A DNA stretch of 64,000 bases from Sulfurovum sp. (GTDB lineage Bacteria; Campylobacterota; Campylobacteria; Campylobacterales; Sulfurovaceae): positions 29,946 to 93,945 of the forward strand of contig JADGDL010000004.1 in assembly GCA_016744875.1 (NCBI GenBank). Direction: 5' to 3'. The position numbers and the translations under genes were made by a program. The notes beneath the pieces were generated by a model that had not been told where the DNA came from, did no database searches, and saw only the letters and a program-made list of their open reading frames with translations. Each line of letters starts with the position of its first letter. Within the stretch, counting starts at the first letter, position 1. Below are positions 35,584 to 42,889 of this stretch, piece by piece.

Positions 35584-35600
35584 CTATACTGAAAGTATAG
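35584..35600. promoter_or_regulatory. Palindrome in the arsR upstream region
   Basis: CTATACT-GAA-AGTATAG, a perfect 7-bp dyad ending 16 bp before the arsR start codon. It overlaps a plausible minus-strand -10 box (TATACT). It may be an operator or a short leader hairpin. Confidence 0.45.
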
Positions 35601-35612
35601 CACTTGTTTAGA

Positions 35613-35685
35613 ATAATGTATAGTGAGACAGAGAGGGAGGGACAAACAAGATTAAAGGGAAGATCTCTGCCTCACTATACATTAT
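35613..35685 (-). repeat. Conserved hairpin element, copy A
   Basis: The 22-bp arms, 35613-35634 and 35664-35685, pair with one mismatch (A.C on the plus strand, G.U in minus-strand RNA). The loop contains GGACAAACAAGATTAAAGGG. Copy B is at 38634-38708. In the stem, GTGAG/CTCAC here corresponds to ACGAG/CTCGT there, so pairing is kept while the bases differ. It starts 45 bp upstream of arsR and overlaps the stop codon of the small lipoprotein gene. Confidence 0.7.
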
Positions 35686-35903
35686 AATTTGTTAAGATAT
35701 ATGCCTTTTTTGACACTATCTATGCATGATATGCTGTCTCCACTAGAGTTAAAACACTCTTCATGCTTGGTATGCGATATTAAAGTGAATGAAAACCCCA
35801 CAACATCATTCTGTGTAGAGGATTTAGCTAACGAACTATCACAGCCAATTAACATTAGAATGAACATTACTATAAGACTTAACTTGATAGCTTTTAGATA
35901 CAT
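35682..35903 (-). CDS. Small lipoprotein, unknown function
   Basis: 73 residues from the ATG at 35903, chosen because AGGAG is 6 bp upstream; the ATG at 35909 touches that site. The lipoprotein signal ends LMLIGC, with the acylated Cys near residue 21. The mature part of about 50 residues has two more Cys (HEECFNSSGDSISCIDS) that could form a disulfide. I do not recognise the family. It lies downstream of the flavoprotein gene (90 bp) on the same strand. Confidence 0.65.
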   Translation of the reverse strand: MYLKAIKLSLIVMFILMLIGCDSSLAKSSTQNDVVGFSFTLISHTKHEECFNSSGDSISCIDSVKKGIYLNKL

Positions 35904-35992
35904 AATCATCTCCTAACTTGGATACCATAATTTTATCTATCCTAATGCAACCGTAGGCAACTAAATCTAAATGGAAAGTAACAGTATAGTTT

Positions 35993-37747
35993 TTAACTGT
36001 TTAATTCAGGCCAGGTACCAAAGGGCTGCTTTTCAAACTGCATGATTCCTTCATTGTCTTTATAGATATTGATCCATGCCTGCCAATTTTCATCATCCAT
36101 CTCTGGATAGTCCAAACGGTAGTGACTCAAACGGCTCTCTTTACGCATCAGTGAAGCTTTGAGTTTCATCTCAGCAGAGATGATCATATTGGTAGTTTCA
36201 TGTGCTAGTCTAAGCTCATGCATATTTGATGCTTTGAGCATCGGCATATGATGATCACGAAGCTCTTCAACATAACCTAGAGCAGATTGGAGCATACGCT
36301 CTTTTTTGATATAAAGAACAAAGTTTGGGATCACGATCCCCTGTAATGTCTGAGTTACCCATGCCGGAGAATATCCTGAATCTCTTTTCAGTGGGGCAAG
36401 TATCTCTTTTTGAACAGACTTTATCTTAGACTCAGGAATAGTTGTGAACCCTTTATCTTTAACGTATCCAGCAGCAGCTTCACCTGCGATGGCTCCTTGC
36501 ACAGATGAACCTGCCATAGATGAACCTATCTGTGTATAGATAGCACCAGCCATATATGAACCCAATGCATCACCTGCCGCATATAGACCTGGGGTCGTTG
36601 ATTCACATTGGTCATTGATGGGTACGATACCTTCAGATTTGTGTATCGCCAAACCTGCAGATGAACCTCCAACACTCTCCTTATTCATACCAGGAGGAAG
36701 ACCACCTTCACCTTCTGGACCATGACCTCCACCAGGGGGTGGTCCATGTTTATCTCCACCAGGACCAGGACGGTCATATCCCTCTGGTTTATAAGGTCCA
36801 CCAGTTACAATATCTCCACTTGCACTTGCACCAGGAGGTCCCATATCCACGGGTCCACCTTTCATGTAAGCTTGATAGTTAAGATCAACTCCCAGGTCAT
36901 GTCTTATTTCAACACTTGTGGTACCAGGGATCCGTTCAAACATGCCATGCCAATTGTCAAATGTGGCTGCAGAGTTTTTAGCAGCACCAGGATGTCCGTC
37001 ATTCCACTCTTTACCTGTGACTTTTACACCTATATTGTACGCCATCACAGTACCATCATGGGTAAGGTCACAGATAGGAAATCCATTGGGTTTGAATCCA
37101 CCTGCACCTGTACATAAGATCACACTTTTAGCACGAAATATATGTAGGGTTTGTTCATCGACACTAAACCCTGCAGCTCCAACGATCTTGCCCTCTTCTT
37201 TGATCAGGTGCGTAATGATCGCACGCTCTACAACAGGGATTTCACGCTCAAGGATAGGCTTTTGAAGTGGATCTCTACAAAGTGCCTGGTCAAAAAAGCC
37301 CCACGATCTAAGCTCTTCAACTCTTGCTTTTGAATGTTGGGCCATTTGTCTGGTATAGACTGCATTATTGGAGTTTAGTGCTGACTGGGAGACCTTCTTG
37401 GTAAACTCGTCAAGTGACATGCCCGAAGTCTCTTCATCAAAAGAAAAGACGCCTTTAGCAAAAGGTGTTTGACCGGAAGTACCTAATCCACCTTTAGCTA
37501 CCAAAAGTACATCTGCACCTGCATCTTTAGCTTTAACTGCTGCAAATACACCTGCTACACCACCACCTATAACAAGTACATCATTCTGATGATCCTGCTG
37601 CTTAAATGCATCTGGGTCGATATCAGGGACATTCGCTTGCTGATCTTGGTCCATACCTATAGCGGCTATAGTAGCCACACCAGCTGCAGCGCCTGCAAGA
37701 CCTAAGAACGCTCTTCTTGAAAATACATCTTTTTCATTTGACTTCAT
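35993..37747 (-). CDS. Tat-exported FAD flavoprotein of the fumarate reductase/AprA-like family
   Basis: 584 residues. The twin-arginine signal is FSRRAFLGLAGAAAG (Arg 11-12). FAD-binding VLVIGGGVAGVFAAVKAKDAG is at about 57-77, with the ALCTGAGGF-like strand at 210-218 and GLYAAGDALGSYMAGA (387-402). The C-terminal helical domain has LMRKESRLSHYRLDYPEMDD, as in SdhA/FrdA/AprA proteins. A Gly/Pro-rich stretch (about 302-355; RPGPGGDKHGPPPGGGHGP) interrupts the capping/FAD region and is unusual. It probably reduces an unsaturated or sulfur substrate in the periplasm, fed by the cytochrome b and ferredoxin encoded upstream. The substrate is unknown. Confidence 0.82.
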   Translation of the reverse strand: MKSNEKDVFSRRAFLGLAGAAAGVATIAAIGMDQDQQANVPDIDPDAFKQQDHQNDVLVIGGGVAGVFAAVKAKDAGADVLLVAKGGLGTSGQTPFAKGVFSFDEETSGMSLDEFTKKVSQSALNSNNAVYTRQMAQHSKARVEELRSWGFFDQALCRDPLQKPILEREIPVVERAIITHLIKEEGKIVGAAGFSVDEQTLHIFRAKSVILCTGAGGFKPNGFPICDLTHDGTVMAYNIGVKVTGKEWNDGHPGAAKNSAATFDNWHGMFERIPGTTSVEIRHDLGVDLNYQAYMKGGPVDMGPPGASASGDIVTGGPYKPEGYDRPGPGGDKHGPPPGGGHGPEGEGGLPPGMNKESVGGSSAGLAIHKSEGIVPINDQCESTTPGLYAAGDALGSYMAGAIYTQIGSSMAGSSVQGAIAGEAAAGYVKDKGFTTIPESKIKSVQKEILAPLKRDSGYSPAWVTQTLQGIVIPNFVLYIKKERMLQSALGYVEELRDHHMPMLKASNMHELRLAHETTNMIISAEMKLKASLMRKESRLSHYRLDYPEMDDENWQAWINIYKDNEGIMQFEKQPFGTWPELNS

Positions 37748-38387
37748 GTTTTAACTCCTTACGTGGGATATATGTTTTCAACAACATCACGGTACCTAAA
37801 AATGCCAAAAATACCATCCAGAAAACAGTCGCCTTTTGGGTATGTCTTCCCATATCTACTGCATGCCATGTAGCAAGAATGATAAAGAGAACTGACAAAA
37901 CACCATGCAGGTATTTCCATGTTTTATATTTGATACCAAGTTTATCACGGAACACCGAAGTAGCACCCAGAACAAACATCAAAATATAAGCGATAAGCCC
38001 AACGATCTGTCCTGTTGTCTCAAATGTCGTGATCAATTTCCAAAAAGCATCCTGAGGTAAGATACCTGACTCAAAAAACCTTGGTACTACGATCAACAGT
38101 GGATGTAAAACAAAAACACCAACAAAGAAATAACCTATAAATTTATGCCATTTTAAAATATTTTTAAAACGGTAGATGCTTGTCATGCCACTATTGGCAC
38201 GTGAGAGAAAAAACTGTGCGACCATCATAAAATAGGCTAATATGGTGATCACAGAGATCGTCTCTTTTAAAACTGTTCTTACAGGATATACACCTAAAAC
38301 CCAAATAACCAAAGGCAGTCCTATAAATGCTGTCAATAATATCAAAAGATATTGCTTTTTTGCTATCGTTTCCATTCTTACCCCCAT
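37734..38387 (-). CDS. Ferric reductase-like/cytochrome b membrane protein
   Basis: 217 residues with about six membrane helices. His residues sit in the helices expected to bind two hemes, for example WHKFIGYFFVGVFVLHPLL, WKYLHGVLSVLFIILATWHAV and the following MGRHTQ. This is the ferric reductase-like transmembrane (heme b) fold, without cytoplasmic flavin domains. It overlaps the flavoprotein gene by 14 bp and the ferredoxin gene by 10 bp, so the three form one translational unit. Likely role: pass quinol electrons across the membrane to the periplasmic flavoprotein. Confidence 0.82.
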   Translation of the reverse strand: MGVRMETIAKKQYLLILLTAFIGLPLVIWVLGVYPVRTVLKETISVITILAYFMMVAQFFLSRANSGMTSIYRFKNILKWHKFIGYFFVGVFVLHPLLIVVPRFFESGILPQDAFWKLITTFETTGQIVGLIAYILMFVLGATSVFRDKLGIKYKTWKYLHGVLSVLFIILATWHAVDMGRHTQKATVFWMVFLAFLGTVMLLKTYIPRKELKHEVK

Positions 38388-38593
38388 GAGACAACAACCG
38401 GAATGGTTTTTTCCGGTGAAATTACTATCGCATCAACAGGACAATACATCCTACATAAGTGACAGATCTGACAATCATCCACATATGCTATAAACGCTTT
38501 TCCCGAGTGTGAATCTAAACGGATCACATCCGTAGGACATGCTCTTACACAGTCTCCACATCCGATACATCCTCTGATAGATGAGATGGACAT
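38378..38593 (-). CDS. 2x[4Fe-4S] ferredoxin (AprB-like)
   Basis: 71 residues with two complete cluster motifs: CIGCGDCVRACP (residues 9-20) and CQICHLCRMYCP (about 41-52). There is no signal peptide, so it is cytoplasmic unless co-exported. The spacing resembles the ferredoxin part of adenylylsulfate reductase beta subunits. It is the first gene of the ferredoxin-cytochrome b-flavoprotein operon, with AAAGGAG upstream and hairpin copy B in its leader. Confidence 0.88.
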   Translation of the reverse strand: MSISSIRGCIGCGDCVRACPTDVIRLDSHSGKAFIAYVDDCQICHLCRMYCPVDAIVISPEKTIPVVVSWG

Positions 38594-38633
38594 TATTTCT
38601 CCTTTGATTTTTTTACATTATGTTTATGAGTTT

Positions 38634-38708
38634 AAAATGTATAACGAGACAGAGTAAGGAAGGACAAACATTAAAGGGAAGAAAATTCTCTGTCTCGTTA
38701 TACACTTT
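38634..38708 (-). repeat. Conserved hairpin element, copy B
   Basis: The 21-bp arms, 38634-38654 and 38688-38708, have one mismatch (again A.C on plus, G.U in minus RNA). The loop carries GGACAAACATTAAAGGGAAG, as in copy A. It ends 41 bp upstream of the ferredoxin start codon, nearly the same distance as copy A from arsR. Confidence 0.7.
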
Positions 38709-38758
38709 TTATAAAAGAAGAGGAAAAGCTTGCATTTTTCCTCATTAGCATCGAACTA

Positions 38759-39007
38759 TTACTCTTTTCGATGATTATTAGGCATACAGACAAAATATTT
38801 ATCATCCGGTGTATTTTTACAAGTTCCCTCAAGGGTATCACCTCTTGGGGTATTTACAGAACAGCTTGTTCCTTTATCTTTATTTTTACATGCAGCGATC
38901 GCTTCCTTAGGTGGTTTACCACTACCTGGCCCTCCTTGTCCACCTTGTGGTTGTGCATAACTTGCAGTGATTGCTAGTAGTGTGAGTGTTACAATGATCT
39001 TTTTCAT
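38759..39007 (-). CDS. Small secreted Cys-containing protein
   Basis: 82 residues. A signal peptide (MKKIIVTLTLLAITASYAQ) is followed by a Gly/Pro/Gln-rich linker and a compact domain with four Cys: ACKNKDKGTSCSVNTPRGD and GTCKNTPDDKYFVCMP. This pattern (PPKEAIAAC..CS..G.TL.GTC......CMP) recurs in small secreted proteins near heme-b membrane proteins, but I know of no assigned function. AAAGGAT lies upstream. It lies upstream of the ferredoxin operon on the same strand, with hairpin B between. Confidence 0.75.
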   Translation of the reverse strand: MKKIIVTLTLLAITASYAQPQGGQGGPGSGKPPKEAIAACKNKDKGTSCSVNTPRGDTLEGTCKNTPDDKYFVCMPNNHRKE

Positions 39008-39096
39008 TTTATATCCTTTATTTAAGTTATCTAATTATATTTTCTATGATGAAACGATGGGCAACTAAAAGTAAACAAAATCTAACATTTCTTCGT

Positions 39097-40218
39097 TTAT
39101 TTGACATCTCTAACAAAACGCACATGGTTATAATAACGTTCACCACCTTCTCCCAAAGGTCCCCCAACGACTTTAGTATCAAACCGTACTGCACCTGCAC
39201 CGTGTGTATCTTCACCCACATCATTTACCGCACGACCAAATGCCACATACCAGGCATAATAATACTCACCATATTCATTGAAACGTGCAGAAGTACTTGT
39301 CCAGTAATAGCCATAATCGGCTTCTCCGGCTTCATTGGTAATACCAGTACAGTTAAAAAGTGTATCGATCGCCGGGAAATTACCTGAGTAATCCACTATA
39401 CTTTGCAACTCTTTAACATTTGGAAGTCGCCAGTCACTGTATCCATCATCTGTAGCATTTTCAGCTGCCAACAACGCATCTTCCCATTTAACTGCAACAC
39501 CGGTATCATTTTGCATCCACATCAACCCTGTTGATTCATCCGTGACCGTACCATCGCTGTTATCTACAAAACTGTTTGCACCATACGTATCACCTTTAAC
39601 ACAGCGTACATAATTACCAAACTGACCTCCGGCATCTGATGGGTAAGCCTTTATATGTCCTGTAACATGATTAACACCAAAGGCTGAATCAGCACCACCA
39701 TGGGTTGTTCCCACCTCATAAAAATTACTACTCCAGTATTGTTCATCTTTAGTAATACCCTCAGCCAAATCAAAATAATCTGTATCTATATAGGGCCAGC
39801 CTTGTGAAAAGTCACTGAGTGAAAAAAGTTCTTTCAGGCTTGGAATGCGCCAGTCACTAGAACCTGCCATTGTCAAAGATGAACAGTATTCAACAGCTTC
39901 ACTCCAACTATAGCCTACAGCATTTGGTGTTTGCTGCCATACTAACTGCGTATTGGTATCTGTGACTGTATCATCTGCATTGTCAGTAAAAGAGAATTGC
40001 ACACCTGTATAGTGTGCATCTTGACCATAAAATGATTCATTTTCAACAGGGGCACTGATCTCATTTCCATCTGCATCATAGTAACCCACTTGCCCCGTAT
40101 CTACAATCGTGTATGCTTGCTTGTTTGAACTTGTTGTATTCGTAGTACTACTTGAACTATCACATGCACCTAGCAAAAGTGCTGATAACACGAGAACACC
40201 AATATTTATCGTTTGCAT
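39097..40218 (-). CDS. Lipoprotein with two DUF1566 domains
   Basis: 373 residues. The lipoprotein signal ends ALLLGAC. Two tandem DUF1566 (Lcl C-terminal) domains are marked by FTDNADDTVTDTNTQLVWQQ and FVDNSDGTVTDESTGLMWMQ at their starts and by SDWRIPSLKELFSL and SDWRLPNVKELQSI inside. Each ends in a Trp/Tyr-rich strand. The fold is related to the C-type-lectin-like/FGE-sulfatase fold. It is a probable outer-membrane surface protein. The function is not known. It stands alone. Confidence 0.85.
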   Translation of the reverse strand: MQTINIGVLVLSALLLGACDSSSSTTNTTSSNKQAYTIVDTGQVGYYDADGNEISAPVENESFYGQDAHYTGVQFSFTDNADDTVTDTNTQLVWQQTPNAVGYSWSEAVEYCSSLTMAGSSDWRIPSLKELFSLSDFSQGWPYIDTDYFDLAEGITKDEQYWSSNFYEVGTTHGGADSAFGVNHVTGHIKAYPSDAGGQFGNYVRCVKGDTYGANSFVDNSDGTVTDESTGLMWMQNDTGVAVKWEDALLAAENATDDGYSDWRLPNVKELQSIVDYSGNFPAIDTLFNCTGITNEAGEADYGYYWTSTSARFNEYGEYYYAWYVAFGRAVNDVGEDTHGAGAVRFDTKVVGGPLGEGGERYYNHVRFVRDVK

Positions 40219-40518
40219 TGTTTTCCTTCTAAATCTTTATTTACAATAGAAGTTTAGGGAGATAACAGCAACAAAAGGTAAGTATTTGTAAATGAAAAGC
40301 AACAAGAGGATTATACAAATTTAACTATCAGTTTTATATATTAGGCAAAAATATTCACTAAGAATACTTTTTCACTTATGAATTTTTAAAACCTTATAAT
40401 CTAACACAGAATATGATGGACAGGAAAACCTCATAAATTTATATATTAGGTTTTTAAACGTAAGGGAGTATAGATCTGTGGGGTAAGTTCTACTCCCCCC
40501 CTAGTGAAAGTTTTCTCA
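40219..40518. other. Intergenic stretch with two palindromic repeat copies
   Basis: No ORF with a ribosome site is seen. It holds R2 (AAAACCTTATAAT, 40388-40400), R3 (AAAACCTCATAAAT to ATTAGGTTTTT, 40425-40455) and a G/C-rich dyad GGGAGTA (40464-40470)/TACTCCC (40491-40497) that could end the minus-strand transcript from 40519. Confidence 0.55.
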
Positions 40519-41244
40519 TTACTTCTCTTTTGATATTTTAATCAATGCATCAATGATATCTTTGGGTTCCATGCGAACTTTATAGTTCGTTTGTGCCTGC
40601 ATTGATCTCACGACTCCCTGAGTATCAATAACAAAAGTACCTGGGATTGGCAATGCCGTACGATTTTTACCATTGTATGCTTCTACATCAAGTCCATTTT
40701 TCATATATATATCGAGTATCTCTTTAGATAATTGAAAGTATAATTTATACTCTTTCATAACGCTGTTATCTAAGTCACTTAAAACTTCAAACGGATAACT
40801 GTCTTTTTTTATTTGTTCTGCTGATTTATCTGCTGTTTGTGGTGTTATGGCAATTAACTGGGCATCATACTTTTCAAATTCACTCAGGCTTTCGCTAAGT
40901 ACACCAAGGTGCATATTGCAAAAGGGGCACCACGCACCACGATAAAAGACAAGAACAACGGGACCTTTTTTAAGCTCATCTTCTAGATTGATTTCTTTGC
41001 CAAAAGCATTTTTCAAGCTAAAATCTGGTGCTTTTTCGCCAACCTGTATTCCTGGGTTGGGAAGTGATTTAGACAAAGATACACTAGCCTGACTCATGAT
41101 TTCCTGTTCCTTTTGAGAGTATTTAGCAGGAGATGTTGACCTCTTTACCATGAATTTATCAAACGATTCTTGATAGCTAGCTACTTCTCCAGCTTGAAGC
41201 ATATAAAATGCACTCAAGCATAAAATTAAGATTATATTACGCAT
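40519..41244 (-). CDS. Exported peroxiredoxin-like (AhpC/TSA) protein
   Basis: 241 residues with an N-terminal signal (MRNIILILCLSAFYMLQAG). The AhpC/TSA thioredoxin fold has the active-site stretch FYRGAWCPFCNMHLGVLSES (CPFC), DFSLKNAFGKEINL before it and PIPGTFVIDTQGVVR later. It belongs to the peroxiredoxin-like subgroup with a CxxC and probably reduces peroxides or disulfides in the periplasm. It is third in the tetR-dsrE-peroxiredoxin run on the minus strand. Confidence 0.87.
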   Translation of the reverse strand: MRNIILILCLSAFYMLQAGEVASYQESFDKFMVKRSTSPAKYSQKEQEIMSQASVSLSKSLPNPGIQVGEKAPDFSLKNAFGKEINLEDELKKGPVVLVFYRGAWCPFCNMHLGVLSESLSEFEKYDAQLIAITPQTADKSAEQIKKDSYPFEVLSDLDNSVMKEYKLYFQLSKEILDIYMKNGLDVEAYNGKNRTALPIPGTFVIDTQGVVRSMQAQTNYKVRMEPKDIIDALIKISKEK

Positions 41245-41290
41245 AATTTTTTCCTTTATTTATTAATGACTCTTCATAATATCTGTCAAA

Positions 41291-41629
41291 CTAGATCGTT
41301 ATGAGGTGGTTCTTATTTTTAATCAGCTCAGTCAATGGTTTACCCCATGCTATTAGCTCAATTCCTTGATCTAAAAGAGCTTGTGTAGTTCCTAGATCCT
41401 CAGCACATTTAACACAGCTAGTAAACATCACTCCTGCTTTTTGAGCATCTGCTACTAACTTTTGTATATGTTCATTTTCAGCGACAAGCTTTGAAGTCGC
41501 TCCCCAAATGATGATAGTTATCTCATCCCACAATTTAAACTCCATTGTTTTTGTTGCATACAACATTAGCATATGTTCCGCTGTTAAAACGTTATCGTTT
41601 GTCCATAAGATATGTAATTTATTATCCAT
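41291..41629 (-). CDS. DsrE-family protein
   Basis: 112 residues, no signal. The DsrE/YchN-like fold shows HILWTNDNVLTAEHMLMLYA at the start, IIIWGATSKLVAEN in the middle and MFTSCVKCAEDLG with two Cys, where the sulfur-carrying Cys of this family lies, then ELIAWGKPLTELI. DsrE-like proteins form oligomers that carry or relay sulfur, or have unknown roles. It lies between the TetR gene and the peroxiredoxin-like gene and is probably under the TetR palindrome. Confidence 0.85.
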   Translation of the reverse strand: MDNKLHILWTNDNVLTAEHMLMLYATKTMEFKLWDEITIIIWGATSKLVAENEHIQKLVADAQKAGVMFTSCVKCAEDLGTTQALLDQGIELIAWGKPLTELIKNKNHLITI

Positions 41630-41662
41630 AATATTTTCCTTTTTTTTTGTTAATTTTACTAA

Positions 41663-42223
41663 TTATTTTATCATGCTCAATACATTTTTGATAATTGCGT
41701 CACTGTCTTCTTTTGAATGATTATATTTTCCATACACATGAAAACCATGAATCATAGTAATAATAGTCAGTGCCATAGATCTTGCATCTCCATGAAAATC
41801 TCCATTCAAAGACGCTTGTTCAAGATTTTTTTCCATTCCTAAACGTACATCGTCGAAATATTCTTTTGGAATATTGTATGTTTTTTTATTCATACATTCT
41901 TTCTCTCTCATTGTATTGGAGAACAGGCAACCTTTAAATTTGTCATGAAAGTTAAAATATTGAAAGAACCGTTCAATACCTTTTTTACCAGGATTGTTTT
42001 TCAAAATAGTAAGTTGTCGTGCTCCAATTTTTGAATAGTAGTGATCTAGCGCATCGTGAAAAACTCCTTCTTTATCTTTAAATAAAGAGTACATAGTTCT
42101 ACGATTTAATCCTGTATGCAAAACCAATTCAGCCATGGATACACCTTCGTATCCCTTTTGCCAAAATATTTCCATTGCATTATCAAGAACTTTTTCTAAA
42201 TCATATTCAACTGGTCTTGCCAT
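41663..42223 (-). CDS. TetR/AcrR-family transcriptional regulator
   Basis: 186 residues from the ATG at 42223, chosen because GGAGGT lies 5 bp upstream; earlier in-frame ATGs at 42244 and 42235 lie before this site. The N-terminal HTH (about 10-55) reads MEIFWQKGYEGVSMAELVLH and TGLNRRTMYSLFKDKEGVF. The ligand domain (about 75-186) is not diagnostic. The perfect palindrome at 42238-42271 directly upstream is its likely operator, so it probably represses itself and the dsrE-peroxiredoxin genes behind it. Confidence 0.88.
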   Translation of the reverse strand: MARPVEYDLEKVLDNAMEIFWQKGYEGVSMAELVLHTGLNRRTMYSLFKDKEGVFHDALDHYYSKIGARQLTILKNNPGKKGIERFFQYFNFHDKFKGCLFSNTMREKECMNKKTYNIPKEYFDDVRLGMEKNLEQASLNGDFHGDARSMALTIITMIHGFHVYGKYNHSKEDSDAIIKNVLSMIK

Positions 42224-42237
42224 TTCTACCTCCATTT

Positions 42238-42271
42238 TTGACATTATAGAACATATATTCTATAATGTCAA
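42238..42271. promoter_or_regulatory. Predicted TetR operator
   Basis: A perfect dyad of two 14-bp arms, TTGACATTATAGAA-CATATA-TTCTATAATGTCAA, centred about 32 bp before the proposed start of the adjacent TetR gene. It also contains the minus-strand -35-like TTGACA and a TATAAT, so binding would block the promoter. Confidence 0.75.
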
Positions 42272-42333
42272 GGGTGTTCAAAAAAAGAGATCTGATAGAA
42301 CAATGACATATAGGTATTTAGACGTAGAAGTAA

Positions 42334-42347
42334 AACCTTATAAGGTT
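42334..42347. repeat. Dispersed palindrome, copy R4
   Basis: AACCTTATAAGGTT, a perfect palindrome within TAAAACCTTATAAGGTTATATTTTT. It is a short form of the AAAACCTTATAAAAT family. Confidence 0.5.
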
Positions 42348-42467
42348 ATATTTTTCATTAAATTAGATATGATTATTTTATATACAGTTAATTGAATAAT
42401 ATTGTGTTAATTAAGACTATACCTGTAGTAGAGAAGCAAAAATACAAATCTACAGAAAAGAGGAAAA

Positions 42468-42587
42468 ATGCACAACAAATACTTCACTATCAAACAGAAA
42501 CATGAAAAGAACTACTCCACAATCGACCAGAAACTACAAGAGAAATACTCAACAATTGAACAAAAGATGCAAAAGAACTTTTCTTAA
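42468..42587 (+). CDS. 39-residue microprotein made of three 11-residue repeats
   Basis: AAAAGAGGA precedes the ATG. The protein is MHN followed by three near-identical 11-mers, KYFTIKQKHEK, NYSTIDQKLQE and KYSTIEQKMQK, then NFS. The 33-nt DNA units are also clearly related. The repeat spacing and the Y/I/Q/K pattern suggest one amphipathic helix. It lies alone between two TetR genes and before the hupSL cluster. I do not recognise it. A chance ORF is unlikely given the internal protein-level repetition and the good ribosome site. Confidence 0.6.
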   Translation: MHNKYFTIKQKHEKNYSTIDQKLQEKYSTIEQKMQKNFS

Positions 42588-42642
42588 ATAATTAAATGTA
42601 TTAGTACTTTAGATGACATAAAGTTCATTTTACTAAAACATG

Positions 42643-42682
42643 AAAACCTTATAAAATGATCTGTATAGGAGATTTTATAAGG
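42643..42682. repeat. Dispersed palindrome, copy R5
   Basis: AAAACCTTATAAAAT (42643-42657) pairs with ATTTTATAAGG (42672-42682) around a 14-nt loop. It lies 55 bp after the microprotein stop and could terminate its transcript. Confidence 0.6.
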
Positions 42683-42889
42683 AAAACTATAAATAGAAAG
42701 CCGTGTAACTTTGTAAGTATTTTGTAGGGTTTTAGTGTTTATTGTTTAAATTGACAGCTATCTTTTCTAAGATAAAGAAGCTTTATTGACAAATGGATAC
42801 AGAATTATATTCATTTATGCAGACTTTGCTGTATATCTCTTTGTAATATTATGATACACTTAAAGTAATAAATGTAAAAAAGGTTATCT

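Noticed and set aside
36661..37117. Open frames on the plus strand within the flavoprotein gene
   Set aside because: The composition (His/Gln/Tyr- or Thr/Arg-rich) reflects the antisense of the Gly/Pro-rich insertion; no start signals.
42806..42820. A fourth TGAATRNNYATTCA operator before the hupSL TetR gene
   Set aside because: Only GAATTATATTC is present, with a different arm spacing; too weak to list.
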